Shown: positions 1 through 7,763, counted from the stretch's first letter. The stretch is 8,227 nt of DNA from Rhizobium sp. Q54 (GCA_945872035.1 CAMBYA010000090.1:1-8227), one strand, 5' to 3'. A program made the numbers and translations. Notes: generated by a model not told the origin, from the sequence alone.

Positions 1-798
1 GGCCGCGACCTGTTGTCGAACCGCAGCTTCGCGGTGACGCTGGACCAGATCGTCAGCACCTGCCCGGTCGTCGACATCAACAGCCGCGCCGAGAAAATCC
101 TCGAGGTGTTCTCGGTCGATAACCCGGCCCAGTGCGCCATCGTCACCGAGAACATGCACTATGTGGGCACGCTCGACGCTGAGTCGCTGCTCGGCATCCT
201 GACCGAAAAGAACCTGACCATGGCGCGCGACCAGAACCCGCTGACGCGCATGGCCGGCAACACACTGATCGAGGAGTTCGTTTCCGAGGCGCTGATGGAT
301 ACAGCCGAAAATTACATCTTCGCGTATTTCGACTTCGACTATTTCAAGCCGTTCAACGACCGTTACGGCTTCCGCACCGGCGACCGGGCGATCCTGCTGT
401 TCTCCGAGATCATGCGGCGGACGCTGCGCAGCGCCTGTTTCCTGGGCCACATCGGCGGCGACGATTTTTTCGCCGGGTTCCGTGCCGGCGATTCCGAGGC
501 GGCCATGGCGGCGGTGGTGCAGGCCCAGGAGCAGTTCGCCCATGAGATCACCAGCCTTTACGACGCCGATGCGCGCGCGTTGGGCTGGATCGCGGGCGAG
601 GACCGCGGCGGGAGCGCTCGCTCGTTTCCGCTGATGCGGGTAAGCGCGGCGGTGGTACGGGTCCCCATCGGGCGCGGCATCCGCAGCACTGAGGAGGTTG
701 TGCAGCTGATGACGTCGCTGAAAAAAGACGCCAAGCAGGCCAAGGCCAACATCGCTACGATGACCCTCCCGGCGCTTCAGCCGCTGAACGAACACTAG
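1..798 (+). CDS. C-terminal part of a CBS-GGDEF cyclic-di-GMP signalling protein (5' truncated by window)
   Basis: The reading frame is open from base 1 and ends at TAG 796-798, so the gene starts outside the window; an internal TTG at 13 could serve as a start but there is no reason to prefer it. Counting residues from that TTG, about 1-90 resemble a CBS-type ligand-binding module and about 95-255 form a GGDEF domain. The metal/nucleotide half-site reads FDFDYFKPFND (D107, N115) and the signature is GGDDF at 148-152, a conservative variant of GGDEF. The usual RxxD inhibitory site nine residues upstream reads RSAC (139-142), so product inhibition there is probably lost. The FKPFNDRYGF wording and the CBS-to-GGDEF linker are typical of EAL-CBS-GGDEF proteins, so an EAL phosphodiesterase domain may precede the window (inference). 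The likely role is making or sensing cyclic-di-GMP in the cytoplasm. It converges on the MBL gene, whose stop lies 27 nt away. Confidence 0.88.
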   Translation, partial: GRDLLSNRSFAVTLDQIVSTCPVVDINSRAEKILEVFSVDNPAQCAIVTENMHYVGTLDAESLLGILTEKNLTMARDQNPLTRMAGNTLIEEFVSEALMDTAENYIFAYFDFDYFKPFNDRYGFRTGDRAILLFSEIMRRTLRSACFLGHIGGDDFFAGFRAGDSEAAMAAVVQAQEQFAHEITSLYDADARALGWIAGEDRGGSARSFPLMRVSAAVVRVPIGRGIRSTEEVVQLMTSLKKDAKQAKANIATMTLPALQPLNEH

Positions 799-825
799 AA
801 CTTTCGCCCGCGCGGCGCCTGAGTG

Positions 826-1545
826 TCAGTCACTGAGCGCGGCGTTCAGCCTTTCGGCGTAGAAGTCCGCAAGGCCGTTCAGCGCCGCGGCGCAGTCGCC
901 GTTGAACGACGAGCCGTGCATCAATGCCAGCGTCGTGGGCTGGAGCGCCGCGAGGGAGCGGATGATCGGCGCGGTCGAGGGCGTCAGCGCCGACGCCAGG
1001 AACATGGATTCGGCTTCGGCCGCCGGACCGACGATGTCCGTGCTTACCAGCGGACACACGTTACCCACATGGGTGAACAGGTCGCCGCACAGCAGCGTGC
1101 CGGTCACTTCCTCGTACATCAGGCCGGCTTCCCAACCGTGGGGCACGTGCGGCGTGTCGATGTAGCGCACGCGCCGCCCGCCCAGGTCGAGCACCGCGCC
1201 GTCGGTCAGCGCCAGCGGTGGCCGGTCTGCCAGATCCTGCAGCGACACCATGGAAGCGGTCATGCCATGCGTCACTTCGGCACGGGGCGCGGCGGCAAGC
1301 CACTCGTTCATGGCGCCGCATTCGTCGGCCTCCACATGGCCGAAGCCGATGAAGCGCACCCGCTCCACCGGCAGAATCCGCCCCAGCGCTTCGGCGATCA
1401 GCGGAAACATCCGGCGGTGACCGCAATGAAACAGCAGCGGCCGGTCGGCGTCGACTAGGAACTGGTTGAAGGTGAAACCGGCGGGCGGCGCCACGTCGGT
1501 TACGTAAGTCGACAACCGATAGATGCGGTCGGCGATTTCTGTCAC
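826..1545 (-). CDS. MBL-fold metallo-hydrolase with flavodiiron-type diiron ligand set
   Basis: 239 aa, last gene of the ligase-SDR-MBL operon. The metallo-beta-lactamase fold shows the ligand pattern of the oxygen-reductase (ODP) domain of flavodiiron proteins: H70-x-E72-x-D74 (in GHVEADECG), H136 (TPHVPHGWEAG), D155 (LLCGDLFTH) and H210 (LMHGSS), with spacings close to that family. There is no flavodoxin or rubredoxin domain, so it is a stand-alone member and lacks the usual electron donor. It could be a diiron oxidoreductase or a hydrolase; the substrate is unknown. No signal peptide is visible, so it is probably cytoplasmic. The start is uncertain. GTG at 1545 is the first standard start after the in-frame stop of the upstream gene (TGA 1572-1570), but the strong AGGGAGG ribosome site lies 17 nt away and is spaced better for an in-frame ATA at 1557. 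The gene follows the SDR by 24 nt and probably shares its transcript. Confidence 0.87.
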   Translation of the reverse strand: MTEIADRIYRLSTYVTDVAPPAGFTFNQFLVDADRPLLFHCGHRRMFPLIAEALGRILPVERVRFIGFGHVEADECGAMNEWLAAAPRAEVTHGMTASMVSLQDLADRPPLALTDGAVLDLGGRRVRYIDTPHVPHGWEAGLMYEEVTGTLLCGDLFTHVGNVCPLVSTDIVGPAAEAESMFLASALTPSTAPIIRSLAALQPTTLALMHGSSFNGDCAAALNGLADFYAERLNAALSD

Positions 1546-1562
1546 CTGGGTCTGTATGCCGG

Positions 1563-1569
1563 CCTCCCT
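1563..1569 (-). promoter_or_regulatory. Strong Shine-Dalgarno AGGGAGG for the MBL gene, poorly spaced to its GTG
   Basis: On the minus strand the SDR stop TGA (1572-1570) is followed at once by AGGGAGG. The first standard in-frame start, GTG 1545-1543, is 17 nt downstream, which is long. An in-frame ATA at 1557-1555 is 5 nt downstream, an ideal distance, and would add four residues to the protein. Either translation uses the non-standard codon, or the ATA is a mutated ATG and GTG is now used. Confidence 0.6.
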
Positions 1570-2391
1570 TCAGTCGCGCTTCATGGCGGCTCGGACAAGC
1601 ATGGCGGGCGACTGGGAAAAGTCGATCCAACCACCGGTCAGTCCCGCGCTCAGACCGCCGTCGACGACGATATCGACGCCGTTGAGCCAGCCGCAATCGC
1701 CCAGGGCGACGAATTCGATGATCTTCGCGATGTCGTCCGGCTCCGCAGGCCGCCCGATCTGCCGGTTCATCCACGCCACCTGCTCGGCCCCGATCTGAGC
1801 GGTGAAATTGTCGGTCAGCCGGGTCTGGGTGCCGCCGGGGCTGACGCTGTTCACACGGACGCCATGCGGCAGCGCCAATCCAGCGGCGCGGTAGATCCAT
1901 GCGACCGCGCACTGCTTGGAGAAGGTGTAGGGATCCCTCTCCCACAGGGTCGCATTATCCCGGCACCAGGTCAGTCCGGCGGCGAAGTCGGGCGTATCGA
2001 GGAGCTGGCCGACCACCGCCGCGCGCCTTTGCCAGTCGCGCCCAGCCGTGGAGGCGACGGTCGTCACGCTGCCCCCCGCGCGAAGGCGCGGGAGCATGCG
2101 CTCGGTAAGGTGGCGCATGCCCAGGAAGTTGACCGCCACGACAGGCTCGGCCGGGCGCGGGCCGGGAATGCCCGCCACGTTGACCAGTGCATCCCATGGA
2201 CCCGGCAGCGCATCCAGAGCAGCGTCGATGGCGTCGACGTCCGACAGGTCGCACGTCACGAACCGCCCATGACCATGGTCTGGTTCGGCCACGTCCAGGA
2301 TGGTAATCTCCGCGCCCCGTGCCGCCATGCGCGCGGCGGTGGCGGCGCCGATACCGGTCGCACCGCCCGTCATCAAAACATTCGCCGCCAT
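1570..2391 (-). CDS. SDR oxidoreductase, coniferyl-alcohol/3-alpha-hydroxysteroid dehydrogenase-like
   Basis: 273 aa from the ATG at 2391. The frame is open further upstream, but that extension would overlap the ligase gene, and the Rossmann fold starts right after this ATG. Visible classical SDR motifs are TGGATGIG (8-15, dinucleotide binding), D33 at the end of strand 2 (suggesting NAD rather than NADP), NVAG (71-74), N88, S114 (TVASTAG), and Y155 and K159 (YTFSK). The VNFLGMRHLTE segment, the long insert before the catalytic Tyr (about 125-153) and the ending WLNGVDIVVDGGLSAG resemble CalA-type coniferyl-alcohol dehydrogenases and HsdA-type 3-alpha-hydroxysteroid dehydrogenases more than FabG. 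It should oxidise or reduce an alcohol/ketone on an aromatic or steroid-like substrate, which is inference. It starts 16 nt after the ligase stop and ends 24 nt before the MBL gene, so it is the middle gene of an operon. Confidence 0.9.
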   Translation of the reverse strand: MAANVLMTGGATGIGAATAARMAARGAEITILDVAEPDHGHGRFVTCDLSDVDAIDAALDALPGPWDALVNVAGIPGPRPAEPVVAVNFLGMRHLTERMLPRLRAGGSVTTVASTAGRDWQRRAAVVGQLLDTPDFAAGLTWCRDNATLWERDPYTFSKQCAVAWIYRAAGLALPHGVRVNSVSPGGTQTRLTDNFTAQIGAEQVAWMNRQIGRPAEPDDIAKIIEFVALGDCGWLNGVDIVVDGGLSAGLTGGWIDFSQSPAMLVRAAMKRD

Positions 2392-2407
2392 CGGCGTTTT
2401 CCCGTTC

Positions 2408-3943
2408 TCAGGCGCGGCCGGGCGTGCGAACCCGCGACTGGTTCCTCCGGATCGCCTGCAGCGCCAGTTCGGCGACCTTGGCGCGGTCGATCTTGCCATT
2501 GGCCGTGCGCGGCAAGGCCTCGGTATAGGTCAGCGCGCCGGGGCGCTTCTCCTCCGGCAATTTGGCCTGGCAGTGCTGCACCAGGTCATCGTGCCGGGAT
2601 TCGCCTTTGGCGACGATCAGGGCGACCACTTCGCGCCCGCCCTGGCGCATCGGCAGGCCGACAACGGCGGCCTCGCTCACCGAGGCATGGGATCGCAGCA
2701 CGGCCTCTATTTCAGCCGGATAGATTTCGACCCCACGGCGCCGGATGATGTCGCCGACGCGCCCCTTGAGGTAGATGAACCTGTTGCTGTCGAGCATGGC
2801 CAGATCGCCCGGGTAGAACCAGCCATCGCGGAAGCCTTCCGCGCTGCTCTCCTCGGGGACGACGAACGACGTCGAGGTGGTGGCGCTCCGGCAGCGGAGC
2901 CGGCCGACCTTGTTGGCCGGCAACACGTTGCCCTCGCCATCGACGATCTCGATCTCCATGCCGGGAACCGCCCGCCCGACGCTTTCGGACCGGCGGGCCA
3001 TGTCCGCCGGATGCAGCACGGTTATCCATCCTGTCGACGACGAACCATAGTTTTCATGATAATTCGGCGTCACGCTCACCAGCATGGCCTTCTTGCTCTC
3101 GGGCGCCAGCGGTTGCCCGCCGCTGACCAGCGCCCGGATATTCGGCAGCAGCACTTTTCCTTTCTGGGCACAGGAAAGGAACACCGTGCACAACTCGGGC
3201 ATGACCATGGCGACGACGTTGTCGTAGTAGCTGAAATTCCGGACGATGTCGTAGAACCGCGCGAACTCAGGAAGCACCACGATCTTGGCGCCGGCGAGCA
3301 GCTGGTAGAGGATGAAGCCATGGAAGCCGGCGAACGCCAGGCTTCCGAGCATGATCGCCGTGCCAGGGTCCTTGCTCGATATGATGCCCGTGTTGCCGTA
3401 GCCGGCAAGCAACTCATGATAGCGGGTGATCACCTGGCTGTGATGGGTGACCACGGCCTTGCTGACGCCGGTACTGCCGGAGGTAAGCACGGCGAACCAG
3501 GGGCTGCCCTTCGAGTCATCGTGACGCACGTCGCCTTCGCAGGCCTCGATCGTCGCGCGCCAGTCGATGTCGACGACGATCGCGCGCGCACCGCGATAGG
3601 TTTTCATCGGCGGCTCGACGAACAGCACGGTCAGCGAGAACTTGCGGGTGATCGCCTCGAGCTGCTTCGGCGTGTAATTGGCCGACAGCTCGAACTTGAC
3701 CGCACCCATGCGCAGCAGCGCCAGCGACAGGATCAGGTGGTCGGCGCTGTTGGTCATGCGTATGCCGACCCGGTCACCGGACTTGACCTTCTGTTGCGCC
3801 AGCCAGGCGGTCGCCCAGGCGATGAGATCGGCAAAAGCCCGGAACGTCAGCGCGGTCGGCCCTTCGACCACCGCGACCGCTGCCGGCTTGGCTTTGGCAT
3901 GGTCGAAAATGGCGTCAGTGATGTTCGTCCAGGCAGCCGACAT
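2408..3943 (-). CDS. AMP-binding acyl-CoA synthetase/ligase (ANL superfamily)
   Basis: 511 aa, about normal length for the family, and first gene of the operon. ANL enzymes adenylate a carboxylic acid with ATP, then usually form the CoA thioester. Motifs in order are the P-loop TSGSTGVSK (154-162), the A5 motif YGSSSTG (299-305), YPGD with D380 (A7), GRVGDIIRRRGVEIYPAEIE (394-413, the hinge to the C-terminal lid) and PRTANGKIDR with catalytic Lys484 (A10). The A5 glutamate that normally contacts Mg (YGxTE) is Ser303 here, which is unusual. The A8 and A10 regions are intact, so the lid domain should work. No signal peptide or membrane segment is seen. The ATG at 3943 has an AAGGAAG ribosome site 8 nt upstream. 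Substrate cannot be deduced; the SDR and MBL partners suggest activation of an aromatic, fatty or steroid-like acid. The C-terminus (RRNQSRVRTPGRA) is basic and unremarkable. Confidence 0.92.
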   Translation of the reverse strand: MSAAWTNITDAIFDHAKAKPAAVAVVEGPTALTFRAFADLIAWATAWLAQQKVKSGDRVGIRMTNSADHLILSLALLRMGAVKFELSANYTPKQLEAITRKFSLTVLFVEPPMKTYRGARAIVVDIDWRATIEACEGDVRHDDSKGSPWFAVLTSGSTGVSKAVVTHHSQVITRYHELLAGYGNTGIISSKDPGTAIMLGSLAFAGFHGFILYQLLAGAKIVVLPEFARFYDIVRNFSYYDNVVAMVMPELCTVFLSCAQKGKVLLPNIRALVSGGQPLAPESKKAMLVSVTPNYHENYGSSSTGWITVLHPADMARRSESVGRAVPGMEIEIVDGEGNVLPANKVGRLRCRSATTSTSFVVPEESSAEGFRDGWFYPGDLAMLDSNRFIYLKGRVGDIIRRRGVEIYPAEIEAVLRSHASVSEAAVVGLPMRQGGREVVALIVAKGESRHDDLVQHCQAKLPEEKRPGALTYTEALPRTANGKIDRAKVAELALQAIRRNQSRVRTPGRA

Positions 3944-3951
3944 GTCGATAA

Positions 3952-3958
3952 CTTCCTT
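3952..3958 (-). promoter_or_regulatory. Ribosome binding site AAGGAAG of the ligase gene
   Basis: AAGGAAG lies 8 nt before the ATG at 3943 on the minus strand and fixes the ligase start. It is the best-spaced Shine-Dalgarno in the window. Confidence 0.65.
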
Positions 3959-4007
3959 GTAATCGCTCCGGGCCGCCGCCTGCGAACACCGGCCACTCTA
4001 CCCGATA

Positions 4008-4025
4008 GCGGCTCCATTGAGCCGC
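4008..4025. terminator. Possible weak terminator: 7-bp hairpin without a U-run
   Basis: GCGGCTC, a CATT loop and GAGCCGC form a perfect 7-bp stem with a 4-nt loop. It lies about 130 nt past the tgt stop and about 65 nt before the ligase start. No T-run follows on either strand, so it is at best a weak or factor-dependent terminator, or a chance hairpin in GC-rich DNA. Confidence 0.25.
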
Positions 4026-4156
4026 CGCAATGATTCTTAGTCCACCAGCGAGAACCGGCGCAACCGCCCCGTTGCCCCCATGTTACGTGGTACCCTAGTC
4101 CGTGACTGACGGCGGTGGACGCGGCGTCATCGGCACGGTCTGCAATGGCCCCTGAG

Positions 4157-5569
<1,413 letters not shown>

Positions 5570-5573
<4 letters not shown>

Positions 5574-5842
5574 CGGGTTTTGGACTGATGCTCGGCAATG
5601 GCTTTCGCTACACGTGTGCGAAGCGCGGCCATGACCTCCTCATGAGGCAATCCAAGTCCTGCCTTGGCTTGTCGTACACCCTCACGTACTGCGGCGGCGA
5701 TATCCAGTTCCCGCTGTACGTAAACGCGAAGCGCCAGATTGACGTGATGGGATTTGCTGTGGCCGGTTTCTTCCGCGAGTTGGTCGAGCAGGTCGTCCAC
5801 CTCCTGGTCGATCCGCGCGGCGATTCTTGCTGACTTGCTCAT
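5570..5842 (-). CDS. Ribbon-helix-helix (CopG/ParD-like) antitoxin
   Basis: 90 aa, the first gene of the toxin-antitoxin pair. The N-terminal RHH fold is recognisable: a beta strand (SARIAARID, 4-12), helix 1 (about 13-27, QEVDDLLDQLAEETG) and helix 2 (about 30-46, starting at SKSHHVNLAL). Such domains dimerise and bind palindromic DNA. The C-terminal part (about 52-85, including AGLGLPHEEVMAAL) has the ParD/RelB-like wording of the toxin-binding tail. The ATG at 5842 has GGAG 5 nt upstream. The protein should neutralise the overlapping toxin and repress its own promoter; a palindrome over the -10 box just upstream fits that role. Whether to name it ParD, RelB or CopG cannot be settled by eye, so no symbol is given. 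Confidence 0.86.
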
Positions 5843-5851
5843 ATCCGCTCC

Positions 5852-5873
5852 ATGTCAAACATTGTCAGACAAT
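5852..5873. promoter_or_regulatory. Predicted autoregulatory operator of the toxin-antitoxin operon
   Basis: ATTGTC, one base, GACAAT (5861-5873) is a perfect 6-bp inverted repeat whose upstream end overlaps the -10 box. Next to it, towards the gene, ATGT-nnn-ACAT (5852-5862) is a second imperfect palindrome. On the minus strand this gives two TGACA half-sites 10 nt apart, the arrangement RHH repressors usually bind. It sits between the promoter and the antitoxin start, where a bound repressor would block transcription. Confidence 0.6.
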
Positions 5874-5903
5874 ATAGCGTAGTGCAGCCTCGTCTCAAAC
5901 ATT
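5855..5903. repeat. 9-nt direct repeat TCAAACATT flanking the toxin-antitoxin promoter
   Basis: TCAAACATT occurs at 5855-5863 and at 5895-5903, exactly 40 nt apart, one copy in the operator and the other over the -35 box and the end of the SDR gene. The spacing is close to four helical turns, so a second repressor site is possible; a trace of insertion or chance is also possible. Confidence 0.4.
5871..5898 (-). promoter_or_regulatory. Predicted sigma70-type promoter of the antitoxin-toxin(-tgt) operon
   Basis: On the minus strand, TTGAGA (5898-5893), a 16-nt spacer and TATATT (5876-5871) match the sigma70 boxes at five of six bases each. A transcript would start near 5864, about 20 nt before the antitoxin ATG. 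The -35 box includes the TGA stop of the upstream SDR. It is the best promoter match in the window. Confidence 0.62.
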
Positions 5904-6626
5904 CGCGCCGCCGTCAGCCACGATCCCCTCGCCGGTGACGAACGCCGACAGTGGGCTGGCGAGGAACAGGGCGATGCCGCCCATTTCCTCCGGCGTACCC
6001 CAGCGGCGCAGCGGCGTGCGCTTGATCGAGGCCTCGTAGAGCTCGGGATTGTCGCGGGTGACCTTGGTCAGCTTGGTGTCCACCAGACCAGGGAGTATGG
6101 CGTTGACGCGCACGCCGGCCTTACCCCAGGCGTTGGCGAGGGTGCGGGTGAGCGTCAGGCCGCCGCCCTTCGAGGCGCTGTAGGCTGGATTGCCCGGCGT
6201 CGAGCGGAAGCTGGCGACCGAGGTGACGTTGACGATCGAGCCCTTGGTCTCGACCAACATGGGATGGAATTTGGTGCACATGTGCATCATGCCCATGATG
6301 TTCACGTCCATGACTCTCCGGAACGTCTCCATCTCGTATTCCTGCCGCTTGTAGGCGACGGTGCCCGCCGAATTCACCAGCACATCGAGCCGGTCGATGC
6401 CGGGATCGAACGCGTCGACGGCCTTGTCATCGCCGACATCCAGCTGGAAGAAGCGCATCTGCGCGCAGTCCGTATCCTCGTAGTCGGCAGCCGACGCGCG
6501 TGTACCGGTGATCACCACCGTCGCGCCGCAGTCGCGGAAGCTCCGGGCGATGCCGTTGCCGATGCCGCTGGAGCCGCCGGTGACCAGCACCGTCTTGCCG
6601 GTGAAGTCGAGCGCGTTTGTGAACAT
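5895..6626 (-). CDS. FabG-like classical SDR oxidoreductase
   Basis: 243 aa, normal for a classical short-chain dehydrogenase. Motifs are TGGSSGIG (16-23), NSAG (85-88), N109 (DVNIMG), S136 (NVTSVAS), and Y149 and K153 (YSASK); the cofactor loop after strand 2 (TGTRAS, R43) favours NADPH. The ending VTGEGIVADGGANV is the usual C-terminus. It should reduce or oxidise a carbonyl/alcohol group; the substrate is unknown. It differs from the SDR of the ligase operon in lacking the insert before the active-site Tyr. The ATG at 6626 has GGGAAGG close upstream. It is divergent from the LLM gene across 84 nt, so the two may share control. Its stop overlaps the -35 box of the toxin-antitoxin promoter; readthrough into that operon is possible since no terminator is seen. 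Confidence 0.92.
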   Translation of the reverse strand: MFTNALDFTGKTVLVTGGSSGIGNGIARSFRDCGATVVITGTRASAADYEDTDCAQMRFFQLDVGDDKAVDAFDPGIDRLDVLVNSAGTVAYKRQEYEMETFRRVMDVNIMGMMHMCTKFHPMLVETKGSIVNVTSVASFRSTPGNPAYSASKGGGLTLTRTLANAWGKAGVRVNAILPGLVDTKLTKVTRDNPELYEASIKRTPLRRWGTPEEMGGIALFLASPLSAFVTGEGIVADGGANV

Positions 6627-6645
6627 GATCCTTCCCGCTTTCCGT

Positions 6646-6672
6646 GTCGTATGGGTTACAGTCGCGCGTCAA
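6646..6672 (-). promoter_or_regulatory. Possible promoter for the FabG-like SDR
   Basis: TTGACG (6672-6667), 15 nt, TACGAC (6651-6646) on the minus strand is a fair -35 with a poor -10 and a short spacer. It lies in the 84-nt divergent gap and is about 20 nt upstream of the SDR ATG. No equally good promoter is seen for the LLM gene on the plus strand. Confidence 0.25.
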
Positions 6673-6710
6673 TGTAGACGACCAAAAACCGGGGACAATC
6701 GAAAACACCC

Positions 6711-7652
6711 ATGCGCATCGGACTTGCCCTTCCACAACTCGGCCTCGCGGCCACCCCGAGAGTCATCAAGCGTTTCGCCATCGATGCCGAAGCCGCCGGC
6801 TTCGACAGCCTCTGGGTACACGAACGGTTGTTCAACCCGCAGCATCCGCCGCGTCTGGACGCGCCCGGCCAGGATCTCTCACCCATGGAGCTGCTGTCCT
6901 TCGCCGCCGCGGTGACCAGCAAGATCAGGCTGGGCACCTCGGTGATCACGGTGGGCTATCACCGGCCGATCATGCTCGCCAAGCAGGCGGCGACCCTCGA
7001 CGTGCTGTCGGAAGGCCGCGCCATCCTGGGGATCGGCCTCGGCCTCAACAAGGAGGAATACCGCCAGAGCGACGTGGACTTCCATACCCGGGGCAAGCGA
7101 AGCGCCGAGTTCATCCACGCGGTGCGCGCCTGCTGGAAGGCTGATCCGGTTGAGTTCCGCGGCGAGTTCTTCGACATTCCACCATCCGCTACCAGTCCCA
7201 AGCCCGTACAGCGCAACGCGGCCGGCGAGCCTGCGATCCCGATTATCGGCGGCTTCAGCTCCAAGCCCGGCCAGCGCCGCACCGCCGAGCTATGCGACGG
7301 CTGGCAGACCGCCGGCAAGGACCTGGAGACCGCCATGGCCGACTATGCCGAGGCCAACCGCGCGGCCCAGGAGGAGTTCGGCCGGGGCAGCCGACTGCCC
7401 TGCTATTGGCGGGTCTGGGCGATCCCGCCATTCTCGAAGCGCACCGCGCCGAAACAGCTGGGTGACCGCGTCGTCGCCTACTGGCTGGGGTCCATCGCGC
7501 AAATGGCCGAACAGGTGCAGGCCGCGAGGGAGGCCGGCGTCGACGAGGTGATCATGGACAGCAACCGCTTCCTCGACGACGGCACCGAGGACGATTGGGA
7601 ACGTCAGGTAGCAGCGTTCGCGGAGTTGGTGAACGTCGCCCACGGGAGTTGA
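6711..7652 (+). CDS. LLM-class (luciferase-like) flavin or F420-dependent oxidoreductase
   Basis: 313 aa, normal length for one TIM-barrel domain of the bacterial luciferase-like family. Recognisable stretches are the first strand MRIGLALPQLG (1-11), AEAAGFDSLWVHER (27-40), KIRLGTSVITVGYHRPIML (71-89), LDVLSEGRAILGIGLGLNKEEY (96-117) and PIPIIGGFSSKPGQRRTAELCDGW spread over 191-214. This wording matches members annotated as F420-dependent, but the same fold also uses FMN, and F420 synthesis in this organism is unknown. It should catalyse a redox or monooxygenase reaction on a small molecule in the cytoplasm; the substrate is unknown. The ATG at 6711 lacks a good Shine-Dalgarno; GGGGA is 15 nt upstream. 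The gene is the only plus-strand gene in the right half and converges on queA. It may serve one pathway with the divergent SDR. Confidence 0.9.
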   Translation: MRIGLALPQLGLAATPRVIKRFAIDAEAAGFDSLWVHERLFNPQHPPRLDAPGQDLSPMELLSFAAAVTSKIRLGTSVITVGYHRPIMLAKQAATLDVLSEGRAILGIGLGLNKEEYRQSDVDFHTRGKRSAEFIHAVRACWKADPVEFRGEFFDIPPSATSPKPVQRNAAGEPAIPIIGGFSSKPGQRRTAELCDGWQTAGKDLETAMADYAEANRAAQEEFGRGSRLPCYWRVWAIPPFSKRTAPKQLGDRVVAYWLGSIAQMAEQVQAAREAGVDEVIMDSNRFLDDGTEDDWERQVAAFAELVNVAHGS

Positions 7653-7673
7653 GGCTTTGTGTTAAGATTGATA

Positions 7674-7690
7674 TATAACTAATTGTTATA
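7674..7690. repeat. Inverted repeat TATAAC-n5-GTTATA
   Basis: TATAAC and GTTATA flank TAATT in an AT-rich patch downstream of the LLM gene. The 6-bp AT stem is too weak for a terminator by itself. It could be a protein-binding site or the end of a lost insertion; its role is unknown. Confidence 0.4.
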
Positions 7691-7763
7691 ACGCGTCATA
7701 TCCGCGCACGCGAGGGGCAGTTCTTCGCAGGGCTCGACACCGTGGCCATCGCCCTTTCCCCAT

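Larger units (their letters stand above)
3944..4156. other. 213-nt gap between tgt and the ligase operon
   Basis: This non-coding stretch separates the tgt stop from the ligase start, both on the minus strand. It probably holds the ligase operon promoter, but no convincing -35/-10 pair stands out; a minus-strand TTGCGC followed after 18 nt by TAAGAA is the nearest I can find and is weak. It also holds the 7-bp hairpin at 4008-4025. I see no tRNA, small ORF or other repeat in it. Confidence 0.5.

Noticed and set aside
826..836. TCAGT-C-ACTGA palindrome between the convergent GGDEF and MBL genes
   Set aside because: Five-base arms with a one-base centre cannot form a stable hairpin, and it overlaps the MBL stop codon; no T-run follows.
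823..1458. 211-codon plus-strand frame opposite the MBL gene
   Set aside because: Low-complexity Arg/Gln/His-rich translation with no family features; the opposite strand carries a full metal-ligand set.
1061..1945. 294-codon minus-strand frame overlapping the SDR and MBL genes
   Set aside because: It spans the junction of two well-supported genes in another frame and has an Arg/Ala-rich composition typical of out-of-frame GC-rich DNA.
2392..2499. Longer N-terminus for the first SDR, starting at 2499
   Set aside because: The added 36 residues overlap the ligase gene, are Arg/Ser-rich and lie before the normal start of the Rossmann fold; the ATG at 2391 is better.
2300..4033. 577-codon open frame on the plus strand opposite the ligase and SDR
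   Set aside because: It is a mirror frame of genuine minus-strand genes in GC-rich DNA. It shows no recognisable motif, is rich in Arg/Ala/Gly/His and runs across the ends of two clear genes.
5839..5853. Four-codon upstream frame (ATG 5853) ending over the antitoxin ATG
   Set aside because: It overlaps the antitoxin start in an ATGA arrangement but is too short to support and has no ribosome site; probably chance.
6711..7652. Firm naming of the LLM protein as F420-dependent
   Set aside because: The wording fits that annotation, but FMN-using relatives share the fold and no F420 genes are in the window.
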